A DNA stretch of 64,000 bases from Rhinopomastus cyanomelas (Eukaryota; Chordata; Aves; Bucerotiformes; Rhinopomastidae). Position 1 is the first letter of the stretch. Each line of letters starts with the position of its first letter. Positions 21,693 through 31,972 of this stretch are shown in pieces. Below the pieces are notes generated by a model. The model searched no databases and was not told where the DNA came from. It worked only from the letters and a program-made list of their open reading frames with translations. The position numbers and the translations under genes were made by a program. The stretch spans positions 201,313 to 265,312 of the forward strand of contig VXBP01002894.1 of NCBI GenBank assembly GCA_013400115.1, given 5' to 3'.

Positions 21693-22673
21693 GCTGCTTC
21701 AAAGTTGAGCACCTATTTGCAGGCCAGAAAGGTAGATTGTGAGCCTGTGAGGGCACGAATGTTGAAAACCCTTTACTACGAGGCGTAACCTTGCGAAGGC
21801 TGAGCTCCACACCTCTGATGTTTTTCTGAAGACCTCCATCTGAGCTCGTTTTTGGACTAAAGTAGCGAGCTCAGTGATATCTTCATTCCTTGAAGACAGT
21901 TGTTCAGTCTCTTCTCTATACTGTATGTTCCACATTAAGTCATTATCATCTATGCTGTTCACTCCATTAATTCTGCTAGTTTTATTAGCAAAGTTCTGCT
22001 GCCTGGTCCTGTAGCAGTGACAAGCATTTCTAAAAGCTAATCTGACAGATAATGACTCCATTAAGTGTTGAATACTAATTGGTTTACATCAGGGGCCTGA
22101 AATTAATTGATGTAAATAAATTAGCACCTGAGCATGCATCACCCCAGCTTTGGATTTTCCTAAATACCAATGATTTTTAAAGCTGGTCGCTCCAGCAAAA
22201 GGCGATGGAATATAAACAGACAGGATGAGTAATTAAAACGTGGCAACGAAATAAGACTGTTGAGAGGAGCTCCACAAAGACTGTTTACCCGCCTCAACAG
22301 AAAGGGTAGTGCCTGCCTCTACGGTCTGTTTACACCGCTGCAGCTCATACAAAAGACACATCGCTGACAGCTTCCCAAAGAGATAATTATCGTTATCATT
22401 AATAACACAGCGATGCTGACCCCCACACCATTGCGGAGGTTCAGTCAAGTTATGTGATACACGGGGAAAGTGAGTTACTGATCACAATAAACACTTGCCC
22501 CCAAAATTCAATCCATGGCTTCAGTTATGAATTCAAGGAATTCATAGAAGCTATTTTGTTTTGAAAGGATAAAACACCCACAATAGTGGGGATTTGTCAC
22601 AAGAAGGACACAGGTGATAAGCAATTTCTAAAGCTTGGGATAGACAGTGTATGTCTGCGTAGTTTGGGCATAA
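21693..22673. other. Intergenic; candidate noncoding element at 22060-22225
   Basis: No gene recognised. The stretch 22060-22225 is non-repetitive and holds actaattgg, gaaattaattgatg and ataaattagc, a pattern often seen in conserved enhancers. Conservation is untested. Confidence 0.4.
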
Positions 22674-22800
22674 AACCATAGAATGTGTTGAGTTGGAAGG
22701 GACCTCCAAAGGTCATCTAGTCCAACGCCCAAGCAACAAGCAGGGGCATCACTCACCAGACCAGATTGCCCAGAGCCCCATCTATCCTGGCCTTGAATGG
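22674..22800 (-). mobile_element. CR1 LINE 3' fragment
   Basis: Antisense, tgtgttgagttggaagggac type with 'cagaccagattgcccagag', truncated after 'ccttgaatgg'. Confidence 0.88.
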
Positions 22801-22911
22801 TCAAGAGGTTAGAAGACACCAACACACACGGTCTATTTTTATATGGATTTACTAAATTTACTTCCTCCTTTATAAGGAAAATACATTCTAACCCAAAGTA
22901 ATAAAAACTGC

Positions 22912-23255
22912 CATGGGCAGTGACACCTCTCACCAGACCAGGGTGCCCAGAGCCCCATTCAACCTGTCCTTGGACACTTCCAGGGACAGAGCAGCCACAA
23001 TCTCCCCGGGCAATCTGTTCAGGTGCCTCAGCACCCTCACAGGGACGCGTTTCTGCCTCAGATCTCACCTCAATCTCCCCTCTTGTAGCTTGAAGCTATT
23101 GCCCCAACAAAGAACTTCTTCCTTATATCCAATCTAAATCATCACTCTTCCAGTTTAAAGCCATGACCCCTCATCCTAGCACTACAAGCCCCGTAAAAAT
23201 TCCCTCCCCAGCTTTCCTGAAGGGCCCTTTAAGAACTGGAAGGCTGCTATAAAGT
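22912..23255 (-). mobile_element. CR1 LINE fragment, mosaic
   Basis: Antisense: ctcaccagaccagggtgccc, gggcaatctgttcaggtgcc and tcacctcaatctcccctctt. It then shows a second, partly overlapping version of the same region (cttccttatatccaatctaa, 'cagtttaaagccatgacccc') before 'ccccagctttcctgaa'. Two CR1 versions seem joined. Confidence 0.82.
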
Positions 23256-24021
23256 TTAATATGAAGTATAATTCCATGGAAATACATGGAAGATGCTTTT
23301 ATGGTCTCAAGGAGAGCCAGGACCCTCCTCTCCCTTACACAAGGACACCTGTACCTTGCAAATGCCCTGACCTCCAGCACCAGCGACAAGGCAGGAGCCC
23401 AGCGCTCGCTCTGTGCCTTCGTGCTTGAAATGTTCCTCTGCGAGGAGCCGCTTTCATCTTTCCCGCTGTGCTCCCTTAATAGCCCTCTTTGATCTAGTGC
23501 CAAAGCGGCCACTCTCGACAAACAAGGGGCCAGAGCTCTGCTGTGCTTGTAAATAACAACCCAAGTGCTCCTCATCTCACCCCACACTTCTCTTGGGGCT
23601 TGTGCCACATTTTGGAGGAGCTGCACCTCCTGAAAGTCACGTTCGTCACCACCTTGACTCTGATGTTGAGTTTATCAGCTGCTTCTCAGTCCATGAAGCA
23701 GCAGTGATTTGCCTCAATGAGCATGGACCCCAGTTCCCACACAGAAGAACCTCTGCCTCATCCTCAAGCCCCGGTCCTCTCTGACACCAGCAAACCAGTT
23801 GTATCAACAAAGTCATCATGAGGTGGAAGTTTTACTGGGGCTGGCATCCACCACAGAGCAGGTGACAGCCAAAAGCCTCCCATACATCCCTCATGCTACA
23901 GGAAACAGTGGGGAAAAACATCCTCTAGAAAGAGCTGTAATGGAACCAGACTTTTCTATCACCCCGAGAGATGCCTGATCTCAGAGCTATTAGAATCACC
24001 AATATCACAGACTGGGTTGGG
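23256..24021. other. Intergenic, no feature recognised
   Basis: No gene or repeat recognised. The frames 23171-23626 (-) and 23286-23492 (+) have no family motifs. Confidence 0.45.
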
Positions 24022-24790
24022 TTCATAGAATCATAGAATCATCAGGGATTGGAAGGGACCCCAAAAGATCATCCAGTCCAATCCCCCTGCCACAGCAGGA
24101 TCACCCAGACCAAGTCATAGAGTCAGTCTGAGTTAGAAGGGACCACAGGATCATCCAGTTCCTACTCCCCTACCATGGGCAGGGACACCCCACCCTAGAT
24201 CAGGCTGGCCAGAGCCTCATCCAGCCTGGCCTTGAANGCAAGTGCCCACTGCTGGCTCACGTTGAGCCTCTCATCCACAAGCACCCCCAAGTCCCTCTCC
24301 TCAGGGCTACTCTGCAGCCAGTCACTGCCCAGCCTGTACTTGTGCCTGGGATTGCCTCAAACCAGATGCAGGACCTTACACTTGGTCTTGTTGAACCCCA
24401 TCAGGTTGGCTTGTGTCCACCTCTCCAGCCTGTCCAGGTCCCTCTGGGTGGCATCCCTGCCCTCCAGCGTGTCTGCTGCACCACACAGCTTGGTTGAAAG
24501 GCAGCTCACCCAGTCCCAACCCCCTGCAATGGTTAGAGACACCTCTCACCAGACCAGGCTGTCCAGAGTCTCATCCAACCTGGCCTTGAACCCTTTCAGG
24601 GATGGAGCAGCCACAACCTCCCTGGGCAACCTGTTCCAGTGCCTCAGCACCCTCATAGGGAGGGTTCTCTGCCTCAGATCTCATCTCAATCTCCCCTTTT
24701 GTAGCTTAAAGCCATTTCCCCTCGTCCTATCACTATAAACTCTTGTAAAAAGCCCTTTCCCAGCTTTCTTACAGCCCCTTTCAGGTATTT
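24022..24790 (-). mobile_element. Cluster of four antisense CR1 pieces
   Basis: In order: a 3' tail of the gattggaagggaccccaaaa type (24022-24117); a second tail (gagttagaagggaccacagg, 24118-24236); after an N at 24237 an internal ORF2 piece, minus-strand residues RDLDRLERWTQANLMGFNKT (24238-24495); then a piece from 'caaccccctgcaatgg' to 'cccagctttcttacagcc' (24509-24790). Mixed subfamilies and abrupt joins suggest nested insertion or a collapsed assembly. Confidence 0.85.
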
Positions 24791-26212
24791 TTAGTAATAA
24801 AGGATGAAGGTACTAATAATAGAGGAGCGATAGGGGAATTAATAACCCCTTTGCTGCTTACAATAAGGCAACTAAAACACAGCCCCCAGTGACTAAGCAG
24901 CTCTTAAACGTTGCCTTGAGCTAAATAACGAAGCTAAAGCACTTGTTAATACCGTATTTGCTGGCACAAGCTCCCTGTCAAAGTATCCACCCAAGAAAGG
25001 TGGAAAACCATGCTTGCTCTTACCCCTGGGATAACAGTAGATGACTTCTATCGCCATTAGACACTGGGCCCAGACCAGATGACACCCATTCCATGGACAG
25101 CAAGCTTTTCCTCATATAAAAAGCAGCAGAACACTTAGACTCTAAAGTAACAGCCTCGAGGAAGAGAGAAGGCTGCTGTCACAGGGAGGTTTCGTTGGGG
25201 TGCACCCTCTTCCCAAACACCGTCTTCTAAACTCAACTTCAGAGCAGCTTCTCTCTAACCTCCCCAGCGCAATGCCACCACCAGTACAGGACTGGAAAAG
25301 CATCAGGAGTTAACCAGTGAAAATTAATTACAGGAATAAAACTTGCACGAGGTTCTCTTATCACCAGTATTTAACTGTAATGGATATTTATTAGTCAGTG
25401 TAATGGACAACTGAGCTGAGAGGGTGCTGTTTGCTGGTAGTCACCGTCCATATCCTTAATGAGAATTCAGAAGACATAATGAATTAGGATTCCCCTGTTG
25501 GGCACGGAGTATTTCTTCATTAAATTCTAATGAACTGGGAAGAGTATCAGGTTTGCTCACACTGTGTGTTTTTCCCTCCACCTCCTTCTCTTTATGGCGG
25601 TGTTTAGCTAATCCTCATCATCCTGATGACACAAAAGCGCTCAAAACACATGTTTGTTATAAACAGAGGAATGAAAATAAGGGAAGGGAAAAGTCAGCAG
25701 CAGAAATTATGGAGAACAGAGGCTGGAGAATTCTTGCCGCACAACACACCGGCCCCGTATCGACCAAATCAGCCACTTGTTCCGCTTGGCAGAAATTATG
25801 GGGTAGAATGAAATCTCCTTTAGCGAGGAGATTATGGCAAAGGATGATGTGATGAACATAAGAGCAGGTTCTCCTCCACCCCTCACTGAGGGGGGCTCCA
25901 GTGGAAGAATCTGAATTCATCATCAGAACCAACAGCAAGAGTGAAATGGCCAAACATAACAGAGGAAAACCACCCATGTTACCAAAAACTTCTTTCAAGT
26001 ATGACCACAGTGCCATCTGAAGAGTGTCCCGGGACAGGAGGGGTGGCTGGTGACCCCAGCTAAAGAAACTCCAGGAGTTACTGGGTTTCTTGGGGGAGGG
26101 GGTGTATGTACTGGTTTAAAAGGCAACAGAGTGGAACGGGAGCTCCTGTGGCTTTGGGAACTGGTATCTCTATGGCCTGAGTTACTGCAGTAATTTCCTG
26201 TGGTCATGTAAT
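24791..26212. other. Intergenic; AT-rich candidate noncoding elements
   Basis: No gene recognised. Two stretches, about 24810-24990 and 25320-25560, are repeat-free with many TAAT/ATTA words (gaattaataa, aaaattaattacagg, ccttaatgag, gaattagg). They are plausible conserved elements, untested. Confidence 0.4.
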
Positions 26213-26448
26213 CTTGGAATCATAGAATCATTGAGGTTGGAAGAGACCTCCAATATCAAGTCCAACCATCAAGTCAACCCCACCCTGCCTTCTAAATCCT
26301 GTTCCCCCAGGGTCACATCTACAAGATTTTTTAATCCCTCCACAGAAACCAACTCTACCCCCTCCCTGGGCAGCTCTTTCCAGCACCTGACCACTCTGTC
26401 AGGGAAGAAATTTTTCCCAGCCTAGCCCTCCCCTGGTGCACCCTGAGG
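26213..26448 (-). mobile_element. CR1 LINE 3' fragment
   Basis: Antisense: gaatcatagaatcattgagg, ttggaagagacctccaatat, 'ctgggcagctctttccag', ending near 'cctggtgcaccctgag'. Confidence 0.9.
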
Positions 26449-28360
26449 GATTTTATGATTTAAAAATTATCTGTGGTGGCAATATGTCGACAAATATTTC
26501 CAAGGGTGGGTGAGGTTTTGGAAGAGAATATGGAAGCAGCTGCAAGTAAACCAGGACTTCTCCACACTTTTTCCTGAATCACTGCAAAGCAGGAATTAAT
26601 TTGCAGACCACCACTTGTTGTCACTGTATCTGCACTTTGGGTCAAACCTCTGCAGCAGCAGCATCCCCCCTGCTACGCCACACTCCGGTGTTCAAAGGAC
26701 AGTGGGTCACTTTGCTGGGGACTGGGCCAGTTCCCTGGCCACACAGACCCCGACACCCCAGCACATCCCTTAATCGCCGCCTCCCACATCGAAATCCAAG
26801 GGATTAAAGAGCTTCATCTTCTCCTCGGCTCTTGGCAGGGCAATCAAAGCAATTAGGCTGTTATGGCAATTTTATGGTGCTTATAAAAGTCATTAGTGGC
26901 CTATTAATTAAATGTTATTAATATTAGTATTATTATCTTTTCTTCTCATTCTTGCTCTGCTCACGCTCTATTTTGTGGTCTTTATTTTTTTGCCTTTCTT
27001 ATTGGCTTCCCAGGGCAGACACAACCCAGCTTTGCTCTCCAGCCAACTGGAGGCCCTGGAGAGTAAGAGCCTGGGCTTTGCAGGCTTCCTTCCTATCAAC
27101 TGGTAGTTTAGGTCAAGGGACAAGTTACCTGTTGGGATGTTACCTGGGATGTCTCTGGTCTTTTCTTTTTTTTAAGCAGACAAAGCCTGGTGGTTCCACA
27201 GAATCTTGTGAAAGAGGTGATTTTGGAGGACACCTAAAAATATTTTCAGAAGTTAGGAACCAGAGCATTTGTTCTCTGTGGACACCAGCCAGACTTTGGG
27301 TTTTTGGGGTGCTTTTTGTTTGTTTGTTTGTTTGTTTGCTTGTTTGTTTTTTAGCTCCACATTGGGAATAAGCTCCAAGAGACAGTTCCATAATGTTTGG
27401 GATGAATTTCAGAGTGAAGTGTATTTTATTTGTACCATTGCCAGGATTTTGAAGTCTCCCTCCCAGCCTCCTGTCCTTTTTTAAGATGTCTCCGGAGACT
27501 CCTTTGATGCCTGTAGCATGAGAGATCCCATAATCCCACCATGTGAGAGACTGTCTGAATTGGAAACTTTCCCAGAACAAGTTTTCTGGTTAAAGGGCTC
27601 AATCTATTATGAAATACAGCCCAGTCCACAGGCTCTTACCTTCAGTGCTCCCACACTGTTGTCTCAGGCAACGCCAACAGGCTCTGCGCTTGACGTGTCT
27701 CTCTCTCCTGCAGGAGACAGAAAAGTCTTTGTTATTGTCAATAAAATTCCTACTGGGGCTCAGTGTGACTTGTTCTGAGTTTTACAGCCCCCTATTTAAG
27801 GCCAGATGGTGCCACAAACTTATGCTGCATGAACATGGACTTCACGCACAGTGATGATGCGCCACGTGGCTGTGAGGTACCTCCTGCCAGTTGGGTCCTA
27901 CCCTGCCCTGGACACAAACTGGAAGGTGAGAGGCACCATCAACAGCTAAAACACATGGGCATGGAGCTACACCAGCACTTCTCCCCCACCTCTGCACCAC
28001 TCTCTTCTCCTTGGAGCTTGGGTTCACCATGGAGCAGGGGGAATGCCCAGCTCCCAACCTAGCAGCAGCAGCCACCCTCATCTCCAGGACCAATTAGTGA
28101 GTGTAAGTGAGCAGGAGCAGACAAGAGGGGTGCATGACAAAGGGCTGCAATAGTAGTTCTGGGGTGCACGGTGCTGGGGATGATGGTGCTGGGGACCACG
28201 TCTCAGAGGCTGCACGCAGCACTGGTGGAGCATTGCCATCTACAGCACTGCGTGCAGCACTGCACGGCCACCACACACTGCTGTTGCTCCATCCCCAGCC
28301 CCTGGCCATATGAAAACCCCAATGTTACATTTGCTTGGTGCAGACGCGGGGCCAGAGCAC
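26449..28360. other. Intergenic; candidate noncoding element and TTTG repeat
   Basis: No gene recognised. 26815-26945 is A/T-rich, holds gcaatcaaagcaattagg and cctattaattaaatg, and could be a conserved element. A (TTTG)n run lies at 27313-27353. Confidence 0.4.
27313..27353 (+). repeat. (TTTG)n microsatellite
   Basis: About nine TTTG units with one TTGC interruption. Confidence 0.9.
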
Positions 28361-28608
28361 AGGAACTCCCAGACAGGTCCTTGGCTGCATCTAACATGGT
28401 TCTGGTTGGGGTTTGAGCTTCCTAATTCCCTCCTTGCTTAGGGAAACTCCCAGACAGGTCCTTGGCTGTATCTAACATGGTTCTGGTTGGGGTTTGAGCT
28501 TCCTAATTCCCTCCTTGCTTAGGGAAACTCCCAGACAGGTCCTTGGCTGTATCTAACATCGTTCTGGTTGGGGTTTGAGCTTCCCAATTCGCTCCTTGCT
28601 CAGGGAAC
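28361..28608. repeat. Three tandem copies of an 81-bp unit
   Basis: Units start near 28364, 28445 and 28526, exactly 81 bp apart, each with cccagacaggtccttggctg and ggttggggtttgagcttcc. Units 1 and 2 are nearly identical, and the third has a few substitutions (catcgttctg, cccaattcgc). The unit is not part of a CR1 I recognise. Frames run open across it only because 81 is a multiple of three. Confidence 0.95.
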
Positions 28609-29381
28609 CCTTCCAGCCACCTTGGAAGTTTGACTTTTTCATTTGAAGCTAAGTCAGCAGAGGTGCTGGAAGCCTTGAGGCAGACCCAGTGCCACCTCGC
28701 AGTGGCACTTGCTATACATTCAAACCACATCCCTCAGCACTGATCTCTATTGAATGACACAATCCACTCTGCTGGGATTTTCCACAGGCTGCAGGAACCT
28801 CCAGACTAACTCTTCTGTTAGCCCTCACCACCAAAAAAAGCCAGCTATAACTATTTTTGAAAGCGCGTTCCCGGGATCTGAAGTGCTGCGCATCATCTGT
28901 GCCGGAGCCTTTGCATCACTGAAGCCAATGAGCTCAAAGCAGCCTCACATTGTAGCAGGGAAAAGCATAAATTTAAACATCAAACCAGACCTGTTGGCAC
29001 AATCACCTTGAAAAAAAAATCTGCCCCCTGTTACTTTCTAATTTGATGTTGTCAATGGCAGCGTTTGAGGAGTTGCTGCTGTGTGTCACTTTAAGGGCGA
29101 GTTGAGGGGCCATGAGGCTGTTCAAGCATTAAATGCCTGATAGTAAAGTCACCCTTTTGACCAAAGTCCTTCTAATATTGGGTATTGTCAACTCAAAAAA
29201 ATCATTTGTCTTTGCAAGAGATGACCTTTCTTTTCTATTAGAGTCTTTTATTGTTTCTAACTTGCAGGATTAAAGCTTGGGTGCACTTAAATCACAGGGG
29301 AAAACTGCCCCGAGGGTCTCGCCGTCACATTTGGCTCTGCTGGGTGACCAGTAACATTTCTACCTCCTAGAATTCCCAAAT
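28609..29381. other. Intergenic, no gene recognised
   Basis: Repeat-free. 28990-29270 has enhancer-like composition (tttctaatttgatg, agcattaaatgcctgatag, ttctaatattggg). Untested. Confidence 0.4.
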
Positions 29382-29490
29382 CACAGAATGTGTCTGGCTG
29401 AAAGAGACCTTTAAGATCGAGTCCACCCACTGACCTGGTAATGCTGGGTCATCACCGAGTCATATCGCTAAGCACCAGGTCCACACCGCT
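29382..29490 (-). mobile_element. CR1 LINE 3' fragment, diverged
   Basis: Antisense: cacagaatgtgtctggctga, gacctttaagatcgagtcca, then 'taatgctgggtcatcaccga'. Confidence 0.75.
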
Positions 29491-30399
29491 CCCAGGTTAG
29501 GACTTCTCCACTCTATGTCACCTAAAAAATAAAACACGTGGAGCCCAGTCACGGGTTACTCTGACTTTCCCCCCAAGCTGGTGCAGTCAATTAGCAGCCA
29601 AAAACACTTGAAAGTTTATCAAAGGAAACATCTGCCTGGCCCCTGGGGACAGGCCCAGTGCCACCGCCCTGACACCCTGCACCAGGGACCATTGGAGTCA
29701 GGAGTGATGCCCCAGCCACCACCGTCATGTCCATCCTTCAGTTTGCAAGAGAAAATGTAGGCAATAAAATAAACCTCCACTGTCAGAGTGGAGAAATTAT
29801 ATGGGCCACCGTTATTACGCCTTCACACAAACCCTTGCGGAAGGGTTGGCTCCTATTTGCACGAAGCAACTGTATTTCATCTTCCGTTGCTTAATACCAA
29901 TGTCTTTAGAGGTCATCAAACGCGACGGTTAAAAAAATTAATCTGAGAATTTACAGTGGTTAAACACAGCTAAATAATTAATGATGAGGAAATTGAACTT
30001 CCCGTCGAGATGGGATTAAGGAGCCAACGTGGGACACTGCTGCTGTAGAGCAAGTTTCCCTGGGGAACCTCCCAGCAAAAAAAACCCCTGTCTCTTTATT
30101 GCTTTCCATATCACTAATAAAATATGAAAGCAGAGAATACAATAATATTTCCATATCGTATTAATGACCTTCCAAATGCAATCAGATGAGCAGCCCTCAC
30201 CGAGCAATTTGCCCACATAATGGAGAAGCGTTAGTGCGATAGGAGGGTCACCGAGGTGGCACAAAAATCAGGGTAACGATGGCAGCCAACCCCAGCCTCT
30301 GAGCAACAGCAACAGTCAACCTGCATCTTCACTTTTGCAGCCCATACCTGGGATGGAGAAGTTGGGAGCGACTCCAGTGAGTGCCACTAGGCACGGAGA
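29491..30399. other. Intergenic; candidate noncoding elements
   Basis: No gene recognised. 29750-30260 is repeat-free and A/T-rich, with ctaaataattaatgatgag and tatcgtattaatgaccttc. It is a plausible conserved block, untested. Confidence 0.4.
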
Positions 30400-30735
30400 G
30401 CTTCACCTCATTGCTCTTCACAACTTCCTGGAGGGAGGCTGGAGTGAGGCAGGCGTCGGCCTCTTCTCCCTAGGGACTAGCAATAGGACAAGAGAAAATG
30501 GGATCAGGCTGCGCCAGCGGAGGTTCAGATTGGATCTCAGGAAAAACTGATTCCCAGAAGGAGTGGGGAGGCCTTGGAACAGGCTGTCCAGGGAGGGGCA
30601 TGGAGGCACCATCCCTGGAGGGGTTCAACAGCTGGGCAGAGACAGGGTGTTTCAGATGGGTTAGTGGTTGGGGTGGATGGTTGGGCTTGATTTTCTTGAA
30701 AGCCTTTTCCAACCTTGATGATTCTATGATTTTTA
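30400..30735 (+). mobile_element. CR1 LINE 3' fragment
   Basis: Sense: gaggctggagtgaggcaggc, 'tctccctagggactagcaat', 'ttggatctcaggaaaaactg' and ccttttccaaccttgatgat, ending in tctatgattt. Confidence 0.9.
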
Positions 30736-31845
30736 CTTTCACTCTGCTGGTTCCAGCCTGGAGCAGAAAGAGGCACCTCACCCTGGACAGCTGCTCACAC
30801 GGTGTCGGGGGCTGAAGACAAAAGCACAGAGGGAGCAAATGCAGATGTTGAGATGACAAAATAGAATAAAAGGAAACAAGAAGGAATACAGAAAAAAGCA
30901 AAGAAGCACCTTCAGAGCTTGTTAGAAAACCTATCAAGTTAGGAAGAAAGACACAGGCTGCCATGCAAGTGTAGAAACTGCTGAGCTTTGGGATCTGTGA
31001 TGGGAGGAGAAGACAGCAGAGCAAGGAGCTGACAGTCAGGTCTGCAGCAAGCGCTGATAGAACCCAAATGAGTTCTTCATGGGCTTTTAGATCCCAAAGA
31101 AGTCCTTCACAGACTTTTAGACCCCAGGTAAGTCCTCCAGCTCACCTTTCTCCCTCTGCAAAACTGGAAAAATATGTCTAAGAGGTCCTGCCACGTTGCC
31201 CTGATGCCTTGAGCTCCTTGAAGGGACAGAGCTGTAAGGAATGTCAAGTGGCTTTTGAAAGGAGGTGGACCTCTCTGAATGACTCGCAACTGAGAACAGC
31301 TTTGATTCAAGGTGGTTTATGGGAAATAAGAGAATAAGAGTTTTGTTAGTGGAACCGTGTATTGAGAAGCAAAAATATTTCCAAATTAGTAATTTTCCAC
31401 CAGAGCAGGAGCTAAGCTCCCGGGCATCTTTCTGAAAGTCTGACATTAACATCCAGGCTCCATCAGTGCAACAGAGGAATGGCTGGAAAGGGCGAGATGG
31501 ATGCCCTGCTCAGCCCTAGAACATTCCCTCACGGGCATGGGGAAGCACACAGGATGGGGGACAATCACATGACGTTGTTCCCATGTTGGATTCATTTTCT
31601 AGTCCCTGCAAAACTCCTCCCCAGGGCTCACCTGTATGTCAGCACACACAACACCCTATGAAAAGTCCATCTGCAGCTTAACAACTTGTTTCAGGACAAG
31701 TCATCTTGTTTTATCAACTTTGGACATCCTGGTGTCATTTGATCCCCTTCATGACATTGTCTCTATGGAGAACCTTGTCAAAAGTCTTTGAATAAAACTA
31801 AGCACAGCTCTTCAGAGCTGCTTTTGCCTCAGTTTTGATTAATTG
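30736..31845. other. Intergenic, no feature recognised
   Basis: No gene or repeat recognised. Confidence 0.5.
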
Positions 31846-31972
31846 TAGAATCAGAGAATTGCTTAGGTTGGAGACCACCTTCAGGATCATCAAGTCCAAC
31901 CATTAACCCAGCTGTCCCAAGGCCACTGCTAAACCCTGTTCCTGAGCTCCAGATCTCCAGGGACGGTGATAC
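31846..31972 (-). mobile_element. CR1 LINE 3' fragment
   Basis: Antisense: tagaatcagagaattgctta, caagtccaaccattaaccca, 'tgagctccagatctccaggg'. Confidence 0.87.

Noticed and set aside
28361..28608. CRISPR-like array
   Set aside because: The 81-bp units are directly adjacent without distinct spacers, in a vertebrate genome. It is a tandem duplication.
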